Shown here in pieces: positions 7,980 through 16,551 of a stretch of DNA of 64,000 bases (positions within the stretch are counted from its first letter, which is position 1; each line of letters starts with the position of its first letter). A program made the position numbers and the translations under genes. The notes below the pieces were generated by a model. That model was not told the DNA's origin and made no database searches. It saw only the letters and a program-made list of their open reading frames with translations. Origin of the DNA: Salibaculum sp031581025 (lineage in GTDB: Bacteria > Pseudomonadota > Alphaproteobacteria > Rhodobacterales > Rhodobacteraceae); the NCBI RefSeq assembly GCF_031581025.1, contig NZ_JAVLCA010000009.1. One strand, given 5' to 3'.

Positions 7980-9362
7980 TCATGTGCGTGTCGCCAAGCA
8001 CCCCCACAGATCATACTCCCCCGCCTCGTCCACCTCGACAAAGACGATGTCGCCCACCGACAGGCCCTCGGTGCCTTCGTCGATGAAAAGGTTGCCGTCG
8101 ATCTCGGGCGCGTCGGCCTTGGTGCGGCAGGTGGCGATGCCGTCCTCGTCGATGTCGTCGACGATCACCTCCATGGTCCGGCCCACTTTCGCCGCCAGCT
8201 TGGCCTCGGAAATGGCCTGGGCCTTTTCCATGAACCGATCCCAGCGGTCCTGTTTGACGGCCTCGGGCACATGGTCGGACAGCGCGTTGCTGCGGGCGCC
8301 TTCGACGTTTTCGTATTTGAAGCAGCCGACGCGATCGAGCTGCGCCTCGTCCATCCAGTCGAGCAGATGCTGGAACTCGTCCTCGGTCTCGCCCGGATAG
8401 CCGACGATGAAGGTGGACCGCAGGGTGATCTCGGGGCGGAGGCTGCGCCATTCGGCGATGCGGTCGAGGGTGCGTTCGGCATGGGCGGGCCGGGCCATGC
8501 GGCGCAGGGTGTCCGGGTGGGCGTGCTGGAACGGAATGTCCAGGTAGGGCAGCACCAACCCCTCGGCCATGAGCGGGATCAGCTCGCGCACATGCGGGTA
8601 GGGATAGACGTAGTGCAGCCGGACCCAGGCGCCCAGTTGCCCCAGATCGCGGGCCAGCCGGGTGATGGGCTGCTCTGCGCCTGCCCGGTCCTCGCGGGAC
8701 CAGTCGGTGCCATAGGCCGAGGTGTCCTGGCTGATGACCAGCAGTTCCCGCACGCCGTTTTCGACCAGCTTTTCCGCCTCGCGCAGGACCGCCCGGTGCG
8801 GGCGGCTGGCCAGTTTGCCGCGCATGTCGGGGATGATGCAGAACTTGCACTTGTGGTTACAGCCCTCGGAGATCTTGAGATAGCTGTAGTGGCGCGGCGT
8901 CAGGCTGACCCCGCTGGCGGGCAGCAGGTCCACGAAAGGGTCCGGATCGGGCGGCACGGCGGCATGGACGGCATCGAGCACCTGTTCGTATTGGTGCGGG
9001 CCGGTGACCGCCAGGACAGTCGGATGTGCGCCGGTGATATAGGCAGGCTCGGAACCCAGGCAGCCGGTAACGATCACCCGGCCGTTTTCCGCCAGCGCCT
9101 CGCCGATGGCATCCAGGCTTTCGGCCTTGGCGCTGTCGAGAAAGCCGCAGGTGTTCACTACGACGGCATCGGCGCCGGCGTAGTCGGAGGAGATGGCATA
9201 GCCCTCGGCCCGCAGCCGCGTCAGGATGCGTTCGCTGTCCACCAGAGCCTTGGGGCAGCCCAGCGAGACCATGCCAATGGTCGGCTGTCCGGGGCGGGCA
9301 GGTTCGGTGAGACGGGCACGGGGGGCGAGATCGGGGCGCAGGTCGGGCGGGTTCTGGGACAT
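7980..9362 (-). CDS. rimO: ribosomal protein S12 methylthiotransferase RimO
   Basis: A 460-residue radical-SAM enzyme that adds a methylthio group to the conserved aspartate of ribosomal protein S12. The N-terminal UPF0004 domain carries Cys36 (SLGCPKALVDSE), Cys72 (NTCGFLDSAK) and Cys101 for the auxiliary cluster. The radical-SAM cluster motif CNHKCKFC is at 168-175. A C-terminal TRAM domain includes VGRTMEVIVDD. The SLGCPK and NTCGFLDSAK motifs distinguish RimO from MiaB. ATG 9362 is used; ATGs further upstream exist but add an unconserved leader. Confidence 0.95.
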   Translation of the reverse strand: MSQNPPDLRPDLAPRARLTEPARPGQPTIGMVSLGCPKALVDSERILTRLRAEGYAISSDYAGADAVVVNTCGFLDSAKAESLDAIGEALAENGRVIVTGCLGSEPAYITGAHPTVLAVTGPHQYEQVLDAVHAAVPPDPDPFVDLLPASGVSLTPRHYSYLKISEGCNHKCKFCIIPDMRGKLASRPHRAVLREAEKLVENGVRELLVISQDTSAYGTDWSREDRAGAEQPITRLARDLGQLGAWVRLHYVYPYPHVRELIPLMAEGLVLPYLDIPFQHAHPDTLRRMARPAHAERTLDRIAEWRSLRPEITLRSTFIVGYPGETEDEFQHLLDWMDEAQLDRVGCFKYENVEGARSNALSDHVPEAVKQDRWDRFMEKAQAISEAKLAAKVGRTMEVIVDDIDEDGIATCRTKADAPEIDGNLFIDEGTEGLSVGDIVFVEVDEAGEYDLWGCLATRT

Positions 9363-9497
9363 GGGGCCTGCCATAGCCTGCCCTGCCCCGCGCGGGAAGG
9401 GGGATCGGGCACCGGTCATGGTCCTTTCGCAGCGCCGGACTATCTCGCCACGCACAGGCGGCGGCCCCGCGCCGCCCCCAGGACAGGAGAACCGAAC

Positions 9498-10019
9498 ATG
9501 CCCCGTCTTATCCTCACCCTCGCCGCCGCGCTTGTCGCCCTTGCGGCGCCCGTGCTTGCCGCCGAGCCGGATCGCATGGTCTTTTCATCCATCGACGGCG
9601 GCACGCTGCGGATTGATGGGCCGGCGCTAGTGACGAACACCGCCTCGCTGTGCGCCTACACGCCACAGTTCGATGATCTGCAAACCCTGCACGAGGACTA
9701 TGCCAAGGCCGGTCTCACGGTGCTGGCTGTCCCGTCCGAGGACTTTCGCCAAGAGCTGGACAGCGAGGACGCTGTCAAGGACTTCTGCGATGTCAATTTC
9801 GACCTGACCTTGCCGATGACGGTGATCACGCCGGTGACCGGCGCCCAGGCGCATCCCTTCTATCGCTGGCTGGCGCAGGACCATGGCATCGCACCGCGCT
9901 GGAACTTTCACAAGGTTCTGATCGGGGCCGAGGGCGAAGTGCTGGGCCAGTGGGGATCACCCGTTTCTCCGACCGCGCCGGCCATCACCCGCGCCGTCGA
10001 GGCCGCCCTTGGCGACTGA
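9498..10019 (+). CDS. exported glutathione-peroxidase-family protein
   Basis: A 173-residue thioredoxin-fold protein with a Sec signal peptide ending near AAPVLAAE (residues 16-23). The active region NTASLCAYTPQFDDLQ puts the peroxidatic cysteine at Cys52. WNFHKVLIGAEGEVLG (135-150) supplies the Trp and Asn of the catalytic tetrad. The tetrad Gln is replaced: the segment reads VPSEDF with Glu81. It probably reduces peroxides in the periplasm, with thioredoxin-like or glutathione reductant unknown. ATG 9498 has CAGGAGA upstream. Its stop overlaps the TTG start of the next gene. Confidence 0.83.
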   Translation: MPRLILTLAAALVALAAPVLAAEPDRMVFSSIDGGTLRIDGPALVTNTASLCAYTPQFDDLQTLHEDYAKAGLTVLAVPSEDFRQELDSEDAVKDFCDVNFDLTLPMTVITPVTGAQAHPFYRWLAQDHGIAPRWNFHKVLIGAEGEVLGQWGSPVSPTAPAITRAVEAALGD

Positions 10020-11139
10020 CGCCCGGCCGCTTTTCCTCGGCTCGGAGATCTACCGCGGGTCGAGCTATGGGCCATGGCACCCGCTGCGCATCCCGCGGGT
10101 CTCGACGGTGATCGACCTCGCCCGGGCGCTGGACTGGCTGGGGCCGGATCAATACCGTTCCAGCCCGCGCGCCAAACCCGCCGCGCTGACGGGGTTCCAC
10201 ACGCCCCGCTATGTCGAGGCGCTGCACCGGGCCGAGCGGGACCAGCAGGTGCCCGAGGCGATCCGCGCCCGGCACAATATCGGCACGCCCTCCAACCCGG
10301 TCTTTCCCGAGATGTATTCGCGCCCGGCCACGGCCGCCGGGGCCTCGCTTCTGGCAGGAGAGATGCTGGCCCGCGGCGGCGTGGTGCATTCCCCCGCCGG
10401 GGGCACGCATCACGGCCTGCCCGACCGGGCCAGCGGGTTCTGTTACCTCAACGATGCGGTGCTGGCGGTCCAGGCGCTGCGCCGCAATGGCGCGCGGCGG
10501 GTCGCCTATGTCGACATCGACGCGCATCACGCCGACGGGGTGGAACATGCCTTCGCGACAGAACCCGAGGTGCTCGTGATCTCGACCCACGAAGAGGGGC
10601 GCTGGCCGCGCACCGGCGGGCTGGACGACCGCGGGGTCGGGCAGGTCTTCAACCTGCCGGTGCCGCGCGGGCTGAACGATAGCGAGATGGCGCTGATCCG
10701 CGATGCACTGATCCTGCCACAGGTCGCGGCCCACCGGCCCGACGCGGTGGTGCTGCAATGCGGGGCCGATGCCGTGCTGGAGGACCCGCAGTCGCGGCTG
10801 GCCTTGTCCAATGGGGCGCATTGGGCGGTCTTGCGGGCGCTGAAGCCCATCGCCCCACGCCTGCTGGTGCTGGGCGGAGGCGGCTACAATCCCTGGACAA
10901 CGGCAAGGCTCTGGGTCGGGAATTGGGCGGTTGTGAACGGGCGCGAGATACCCGACTGCCTGCCCGAGGCGGCGCAGGCGGTGCTGCGCGGCTTGCACTG
11001 GACCCGCACGGGATCGAACCGCGAAATCCGGCCCGAACCGCATTGGATCACCACATTGGCCGATGCCCCGCGCGAGGGGCCGATCCGGCCCGAGATACGC
11101 GACCGGATCGGTGTGCTTGCGGGCCGCCGCGCCGCCTGA
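10009..11139 (+). CDS. histone deacetylase-fold amidohydrolase (AcuC/HDAC-like)
   Basis: A 376-residue metal-dependent deacetylase-family enzyme. Visible are GGTHHG (131-136, the catalytic His pair), YVDIDAHHADG (167-177, zinc ligands Asp/His) and the C-terminal GGGGYNP loop. Bacterial members deacetylate lysines, polyamines or small amides; the substrate here is unknown. Translation appears to start at TTG 10009, inside the last codons of the peroxidase gene, an 11-base overlap that suggests coupling. The next ATG downstream would remove conserved N-terminal sequence. Confidence 0.85.
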   Translation: MATDARPLFLGSEIYRGSSYGPWHPLRIPRVSTVIDLARALDWLGPDQYRSSPRAKPAALTGFHTPRYVEALHRAERDQQVPEAIRARHNIGTPSNPVFPEMYSRPATAAGASLLAGEMLARGGVVHSPAGGTHHGLPDRASGFCYLNDAVLAVQALRRNGARRVAYVDIDAHHADGVEHAFATEPEVLVISTHEEGRWPRTGGLDDRGVGQVFNLPVPRGLNDSEMALIRDALILPQVAAHRPDAVVLQCGADAVLEDPQSRLALSNGAHWAVLRALKPIAPRLLVLGGGGYNPWTTARLWVGNWAVVNGREIPDCLPEAAQAVLRGLHWTRTGSNREIRPEPHWITTLADAPREGPIRPEIRDRIGVLAGRRAA

Positions 11140-11172
11140 GCGGGCGGCGACCCTGTTGGATCAGACCTGCGA

Positions 11173-12828
11173 TCAGGCCGCCAGGCCCAGTTTGTAGACG
11201 TGGATCTCGAAGGTCGGATGCTGCTCGGCCCCCACGACATCCGACTTCGCGTGCCGGTAGGTCGAGCGCCAGTAGGGCTGAATGACCACACCCTCGTCCT
11301 GCATGATCCGCTGCATCTTTTCCGACAGGGCGCGGCGCGTGTCGGCATCGGCCACGGACAGCGCCTCGGCCAGGGCCGCGTCGAACTCGGGGTTGGAAAA
11401 GCCCGCCTCGTTCCAGGGCTCGCCCGAACGATATGCGAGGGCGAGCACCTGCACGCCAAGGGGACGCTGTGCCCAGTCCGTCGCCGAGAAGGGATAATCC
11501 GTCCAGGCGTTCCAGAAGGTCGCGCCGGGGATCACGGTGCGTTTTACCGGGATGCCCGCGTCGCGCAGCTGGGCGGCGGCGGCATCGCAGGTGGCGCGCC
11601 GCCAGTTGTCCTCGATCGAGATCAGTTCGTGCTCGTAATCCGCCATGCCCGCCTCGGCCATCAGGGCGGCGGCGCCCTCGGGGTCGTGTTCCGGGGCCGG
11701 AATCTCGGCATATTCGGGGTGGATCGGGCAGACGTGGTGGTTCTCGGCCACGCGGCCGCGCCCGTCATAGCCGAGGCTGAGCAGCACGTCGTTGGATACC
11801 GCCATGGCCAGCGCGCGCCGCACCCGGGCGTCGGCATAGGGCCGCTCGCCGTCCACTTCGGCCTTCTGGTTGGGCCGGATGACCACCGTGTTCGCGGTCA
11901 CCGCCTCGGACTTCGTCCAGCCGAGGGTGTCCATCAGATCAACAAACTCACCCAGCGATTCGTAAACCATGTCCACCTCGTCCGACTGGGCGGCCGCGAA
12001 ATGCGAGGCCTGGTCGGTGCCGAAATCGACATATTCAATCCGGTCCAGGTAGGGGCCGCCAAAGACCTCCGTGCCCCACCAATCGTGATCGGTGTTTCGC
12101 ACCAGGGCCGAGCGCACGCCGACCTGCAAGTCCTCGGGCAGGTAGGGACCGGTGCCCTTGGGGCTGTCCAGCGGATCGCCCGCGAAATCCTGCGGCACGA
12201 TGGCCGCCGGGTAATCCGAGAAGCCCGCGATCAGGGTAATGTCGGGCGACGACAGGTTGAGCGTGACGGTCAGATCGTCGGTAACCTCGATCGCGCCTTC
12301 GCGGGCCAACCCGGTGTCGGGGTCGATCAGCGGCGTCATGCGCGAGGCCATGGAGTTGCCCTCGACATCCTTTTCGCACCAGCGGGTGATGTTGTGAGCC
12401 ACGTCGGCGGCGGTGAAATCACTCCCGTCGTTCCAGGTCACGCCCGGCCGGACGCGCAGGGTGTAGACGGTGGCGTCAGCGTTGACCTCCCAGTCTTCCA
12501 GAAGCATCGGCGTGATCGACCCGTCGCGCTGGTATTCGACCAGGTATTCCAGCCAACCGCGCGAGAAGTTTGACATCTGCGGCCAGTCATAGGTGCGCGG
12601 ATCCTTGAGCGCGCGCACATCGGACTGGATGCGCAGGGTGCCGCCCTGCTGCACATGGGCTTCGGCGCGCGCAGAACTCGGCGCGGCCAGGCCAATCAGC
12701 CCGTAGGCGGCCCCGGCGGACACCCCCAGCGAGGTGGCACGGGTCAGGAATTCGCGCCGCGAAAGCTTGCCGGCGCGGTGGTCGGCGGCAAGATCGCGGG
12801 TGGCGGGATGGGGGGTATGTGTATCCAT
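11173..12828 (-). CDS. ABC transporter substrate-binding protein (peptide/nickel, SBP_bac_5), Tat-exported
   Basis: A 551-residue extracytoplasmic solute-binding protein. The N terminus has a twin-arginine signal, SRREFL at 23-28, followed by a hydrophobic stretch to about residue 55 (ARAEA). The mature part shows family-5 features such as LRVRPGVTWNDGSDFTAADV and the late YWRSTYRH. It would bind a peptide or similar ligand for an ABC importer. No permease or ATPase genes are adjacent, so it is an orphan here. ATG 12828 is selected because it gives the Tat signal at the usual place. Confidence 0.88.
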   Translation of the reverse strand: MDTHTPHPATRDLAADHRAGKLSRREFLTRATSLGVSAGAAYGLIGLAAPSSARAEAHVQQGGTLRIQSDVRALKDPRTYDWPQMSNFSRGWLEYLVEYQRDGSITPMLLEDWEVNADATVYTLRVRPGVTWNDGSDFTAADVAHNITRWCEKDVEGNSMASRMTPLIDPDTGLAREGAIEVTDDLTVTLNLSSPDITLIAGFSDYPAAIVPQDFAGDPLDSPKGTGPYLPEDLQVGVRSALVRNTDHDWWGTEVFGGPYLDRIEYVDFGTDQASHFAAAQSDEVDMVYESLGEFVDLMDTLGWTKSEAVTANTVVIRPNQKAEVDGERPYADARVRRALAMAVSNDVLLSLGYDGRGRVAENHHVCPIHPEYAEIPAPEHDPEGAAALMAEAGMADYEHELISIEDNWRRATCDAAAAQLRDAGIPVKRTVIPGATFWNAWTDYPFSATDWAQRPLGVQVLALAYRSGEPWNEAGFSNPEFDAALAEALSVADADTRRALSEKMQRIMQDEGVVIQPYWRSTYRHAKSDVVGAEQHPTFEIHVYKLGLAA

Positions 12829-13012
12829 GACGGTTCCGATTTTGTGGAAGTTCTGAGGGAGGGTGCGCGCCGCCCGGCGACGGGTTTGGCGCGACGATGA
12901 ATTTGCCGTTGGCACGCAACGGACGGCGCAGCTCACCCGCACCTTGCGACAATGATAGGTGACAGTGCCCGGGAGCCAAGGAAAAACTGCTCCGCGGGAA
13001 GACCGGGGCGCA

Positions 13013-13294
13013 CTACGGTTGTCGGGTATCGCCCATGCGGTCGGCCCAGTCGTAATCGCTGACCGAGATCGCGCCCGACCAGATCACCCCGGCCAGAAGC
13101 GCCCAGATCAGGAGCGCCCAGATACTCGTGATCTTGGCCTTGCGCTTGATCCCGGGATCGGACGGGGCACTCTTGTGGGTGCCGGGCACGACCTCGCCAG
13201 CCTCTCCCTGAGTGGTCAGGCGCAGCGGCAGCACCACGAAAAAGACCATGAACCAGACGATGGCCAGCAGCACGAGGGACGATGTGATGCCCAT
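13013..13294 (-). CDS. DUF1467 family protein
   Basis: A 93-residue membrane protein with two hydrophobic helices, residues 5-23 (LVLLAIVWFMVFFVVLPLR) and about 58-76, joined by a hydrophilic loop. The N-terminal helix ending in LPLRLTTQGEAGEV is the DUF1467 signature. Its ATG shares a base with the stop of mce (TGATG at 13296-13292), so it is translationally coupled to mce. DUF1467 next to mce is a familiar alphaproteobacterial arrangement; the function is unknown. Confidence 0.82.
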   Translation of the reverse strand: MGITSSLVLLAIVWFMVFFVVLPLRLTTQGEAGEVVPGTHKSAPSDPGIKRKAKITSIWALLIWALLAGVIWSGAISVSDYDWADRMGDTRQP

Positions 13295-13698
13295 CAGACC
13301 TGTTCCAGTTCGGTCAGGGTGCCGTGCATGTCCTTGGGATGCAGGAACAGAACCGGCTTGCCGTGGGCGCCGGTTTTCGGCTCGCCGTCCCCGAGCACCC
13401 GCAGGCCCGCCTCTTTCAGCGTGTCGCGCGCGGCGACGATATCCTCGACCTCGTAGCAGACGTGATGGATGCCGCCCGCGGGATTCTTTTCGAGAAATCC
13501 GGCGATGGGGCTGTCGTCGCCCAGCGGATGCAGAAGCTCGATCTTTGTATTGGGCAGTTCGATGAAAACCACCGTGACGCCGTGGTCGGGTTCGTCCTGT
13601 GGCGCGCCCACCGTGGCACCCAATGCATCGCGGTAGTGCGCCGCCGCGGCCTCGAGGTCGGGCACGGCAATGGCCACATGGTTCAAGCGTCCGATCAT
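13294..13698 (-). CDS. mce: methylmalonyl-CoA epimerase
   Basis: A 134-residue vicinal-oxygen-chelate protein that interconverts the 2R and 2S forms of methylmalonyl-CoA in propionate breakdown. The opening RLNHVAIAVPDLEAA (His7), the middle TKIELLHPLGDDSPIAGFL and GGIHHVCYEV carry the metal ligands of the family, and the protein ends at the expected length. It is first in a two-gene unit with DUF1467. The mutase and propionyl-CoA carboxylase are not in the window. Confidence 0.93.
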   Translation of the reverse strand: MIGRLNHVAIAVPDLEAAAAHYRDALGATVGAPQDEPDHGVTVVFIELPNTKIELLHPLGDDSPIAGFLEKNPAGGIHHVCYEVEDIVAARDTLKEAGLRVLGDGEPKTGAHGKPVLFLHPKDMHGTLTELEQV

Positions 13699-13794
13699 CT
13701 GCGTCTCCTGTAAGGCGGTTCATAGTATGCGCCAGCGCCGGATCCGGGGCAATCCGTTCATCGGGCCCGCGCCCGCGCTTCAACGTCGCGGGCG

Positions 13795-13809
13795 TTAACC
13801 GAGCGTTCA
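13795..13809 (+). promoter_or_regulatory. CtrA-like box upstream of response regulator
   Basis: The sequence TTAA-N7-TTCA matches the CtrA full site TTAA-N7-TTAA in seven of eight bases. It lies 55 bases before the start of the response-regulator gene, a position suitable for promoter control. CtrA is a conserved regulator in this bacterial group. The site is short, so chance occurrence is possible. Confidence 0.35.
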
Positions 13810-13864
13810 CCAAGCTGAGTCCCAATGAGGCTCACCACAGCCACAGCCTCCGGGGGATCGCCGC

Positions 13865-14581
13865 ATGGACAGCCTCGACGACATTGTTCCCAACCGCGCG
13901 CCGACGGCGAAACGCCCGCTTCTGGGCCTGACCGTTCTGGCGGTCGAGGACAGCCGCTTCGCCTCGGAGGCGCTCCGCCTGATTTGCCTGCGGTCGGGGG
14001 CCCGCATCCGGCGCGCCGATACCCTGCACCACGCGCGGCGCCACCTGCGGGTTTACCGGCCCTCGGTGGTGCTGGTGGACATGGGGCTGCCCGATGGCTC
14101 GGGCGCAGGATTGATCGCCGCCCTGGGGCGGGCCAGCCCGCGCGTGGACGTTCTGCTGGGAATGAGCGGCGATTCCGATACCCACGACGCCGCGCTCAAG
14201 GCCGGTGCGGACGGGTTTCTGGCCAAGCCCATCGCCACGCTGGGCCAGTTCCAGTCGGTGATCCTCGAACACCTGTCCGAGGAACGGCGGCCGACCGGCC
14301 TGTGCGTGCTGGCCGATGACCGGGTCGAACCCGACGGGATCGCCCTGCGCGACGATCTGGCCGCGGCCGCCGATGCCCTCTCGGGGGCGACCGACAGGCG
14401 CCGGTTGCGCTACCTGGCGCAGTTCTTGGGCGGCGTGGCGCGCAGTGCCGCCGACACCCCGTTGTCCGAGGCCGTCGATTGCCTGGAGGATCTGCTGACC
14501 ACCGGCCAGTCCACAGCGCACCAGCGCGACCGGGTCGCCGCCATGGTGCAGGACCGCCTGGACCGGGTGCAGGTGATCTGA
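13865..14581 (+). CDS. response regulator receiver protein with unclassified C-terminal part
   Basis: A 238-residue protein with an N-terminal receiver domain (about 20-135). The acidic pocket is Glu28-Asp29, the phospho-acceptor is Asp72 in VVLVDMGLPDGSG, the switch serine is Ser101 and the conserved Lys121 is in GADGFLAKP. The last 100 residues are helical and contain no DNA-binding, GGDEF or kinase motif that I can recognise. No sensor kinase is adjacent. It may act by protein-protein contact. A CtrA-like box lies upstream. Confidence 0.8.
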   Translation: MDSLDDIVPNRAPTAKRPLLGLTVLAVEDSRFASEALRLICLRSGARIRRADTLHHARRHLRVYRPSVVLVDMGLPDGSGAGLIAALGRASPRVDVLLGMSGDSDTHDAALKAGADGFLAKPIATLGQFQSVILEHLSEERRPTGLCVLADDRVEPDGIALRDDLAAAADALSGATDRRRLRYLAQFLGGVARSAADTPLSEAVDCLEDLLTTGQSTAHQRDRVAAMVQDRLDRVQVI

Positions 14582-14600
14582 TGGCAGGCAGGGCTGGACG

Positions 14601-16379
14601 TCATTCCTCAGGCGGGATCACGCGCAGGTGCAGCTCGCGCAGTTGCGCGTTGGTGGGCTCGGACGGGGCGTCCATCATCAGGTCTTCGGCGCGCTGGGTC
14701 ATGGGGAACATGATGACCTCGCGGATGTTGTGTTCCTCGGCCAGCAGCATGACGATCCGGTCGATGCCCGCGGCGCAGCCGCCGTGCGGGGGCGCGCCGT
14801 ACTGGAAGGCGCTGACCAGCCCGCCGAACCGCTTGCGGACCTCGGTCTCGTCGTAGCCGGCCTTCTCGAAGGCGCGGATCATCACGTCGAGCCGGTGGTT
14901 CCGGATCGCGCCCGAGACCAGCTCATAGCCGTTGCAGGCCAGGTCGTACTGATAGCCCAGCACCTGGAGCGGGTCGCCCTCCAATGCGGCCAGCCCGCCC
15001 TGGGGCATGGAAAACGGGTTGTGGCTGAAGTCCACCGCGCCGGTCTCTTCGTCGGCCTCGTACATCGGGAAATCGACGATCCAGGCAAAGGCAAAGCGGT
15101 CGTGGTCGGTCAGGCCCAGCTCTTCGCCGATCACGTCGCGCGCCTTGCCCGCGATGCGCTCGAAGCTGGCCAGCTTGCCGCCCAGGAAAAACGCTGCGTC
15201 GCCCACGCCGAGGCCCAGCTGCTGGCGGATCGCCTCGGTGCGTTCGGGGCCGATGTTCTTGGCCAGAGGGCCGGCGGCCTCAAGCCCTTCGCCCTGATCG
15301 CGCCAGAAGATATACCCCATCCCCGGCAGGCCCTCTTTCTGGGCAAAGGCGTTCATCCTGTCGCAGAACTTGCGCGACCCGCCGCCGGGCGCGGGGATGG
15401 CGCGAACCTCGGTGCCCGGCTGCTCCAGCAGCTTGGCGAAGATGGCAAAGCCGCTGCCGCGGAAATGCTCCGAGGTGTCCTGCATCTTGATCGGGTTGCG
15501 CAGGTCGGGCTTGTCGGTGCCATACCATTTCGCCGCATCGGCATAGGAAATCTGCGGCCAGTGCTTGTCGACCGTCTTGCCGCCGCCGAACTCCTCGAAG
15601 ATGCCCTCGATCACCGGCTGGATGGTGTCGAAGACGTCCTGCTGTTCGACAAAGGACATCTCCATGTCGAGCTGGTAGAAATCGGTGGGCGACCGGTCGG
15701 CGCGCGGGTCCTCGTCGCGAAAGCACGGCGCAATCTGGAAATACCTGTCGAAGCCCGAGACCATGATCAGCTGCTTGAACAGCTGCGGTGCCTGCGGCAG
15801 CGCGTAGAACTTGCCCGGATGCAGGCGCGAGGGCACGAGGAAGTCGCGCGCGCCCTCGGGGGACGAGGCGGTGATGATCGGCGTCTGGTATTCGCGAAAG
15901 CCCTGGTCCCACATGCGCCGCCGCATCGCGGCCACCACGTCCGAGCGCAGGGTCATGTTGCGCTGCATCTCTTCGCGGCGCAGGTCCAGGTAGCGATAGC
16001 GCAGGCGCGTGTCCTCGGGGTAGTCCTGATCGCCGAAGACCTGCAAGGGAAGTTCCTCGGCCGCGCCCAGGACCTCGATGTCGCGGATGTAGACCTCGAT
16101 CTCGCCGGTGGGCAGCCGGGGGTTGATCAGCTCCGGGTCGCGCGCCTTGACCGTGCCGTCGATGCGGATGCACCATTCGCTGCGCAGCTTTTCCACCTCG
16201 GCAAAGACCGGGCTGTCTGGGTCGCAGAGCACCTGCGTGACGCCGTAGTGATCGCGCAGGTCGATGAAGAGTACCCCGCCGTGATCGCGCACGCGGTGGA
16301 CCCAGCCCGAGAGGCGGACGGTCTCGCCGACGCTGTCCTTCGTCAGGGCGGCGCAACTGTGGGTGCGGTAGGCGTGCAT
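14601..16379 (-). CDS. aspS: aspartate--tRNA ligase
   Basis: A 592-residue class II aminoacyl-tRNA synthetase of the bacterial AspRS type. It starts with the OB-fold anticodon-binding domain (WVHRVRDHGGVLFIDLRDHYG). Motif 2 is FRDEDPRADRSPTDFYQLD. The bacterial-specific insertion domain follows, and motif 3 is GIDRIVMLLA near the C terminus. It charges tRNA-Asp. Whether it also charges tRNA-Asn cannot be decided here. It is divergent from cfa and faces the response regulator across 19 bases. Confidence 0.97.
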   Translation of the reverse strand: MHAYRTHSCAALTKDSVGETVRLSGWVHRVRDHGGVLFIDLRDHYGVTQVLCDPDSPVFAEVEKLRSEWCIRIDGTVKARDPELINPRLPTGEIEVYIRDIEVLGAAEELPLQVFGDQDYPEDTRLRYRYLDLRREEMQRNMTLRSDVVAAMRRRMWDQGFREYQTPIITASSPEGARDFLVPSRLHPGKFYALPQAPQLFKQLIMVSGFDRYFQIAPCFRDEDPRADRSPTDFYQLDMEMSFVEQQDVFDTIQPVIEGIFEEFGGGKTVDKHWPQISYADAAKWYGTDKPDLRNPIKMQDTSEHFRGSGFAIFAKLLEQPGTEVRAIPAPGGGSRKFCDRMNAFAQKEGLPGMGYIFWRDQGEGLEAAGPLAKNIGPERTEAIRQQLGLGVGDAAFFLGGKLASFERIAGKARDVIGEELGLTDHDRFAFAWIVDFPMYEADEETGAVDFSHNPFSMPQGGLAALEGDPLQVLGYQYDLACNGYELVSGAIRNHRLDVMIRAFEKAGYDETEVRKRFGGLVSAFQYGAPPHGGCAAGIDRIVMLLAEEHNIREVIMFPMTQRAEDLMMDAPSEPTNAQLRELHLRVIPPEE

Positions 16380-16551
16380 GGGATGTCCTCTTGCGATGGG
16401 CTTGGGCGTCGGTCGGGCCGATACACCGTGGCCTCGGTGGGGGCAAGGGCGCAGGCCGGGCGGGCTTGGCCGGATCGCCGCTTTGGGCTATGATCTGACT
16501 GCTTTTCATGTGTCGCACGGCTTACAACGATCTGCGACGAAAGGAGGGGCC

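Noticed and set aside
7869..10019. 716-codon plus-strand frame opposite rimO
   Set aside because: Only its last 173 codons (the peroxidase) are real. The rest mirrors rimO, with low-complexity H/G/Q/R composition typical of antisense frames in GC-rich DNA.
14628..16493. 621-codon plus-strand frame opposite aspS
   Set aside because: Antisense of a certain synthetase gene, no recognisable motif or ribosome site.
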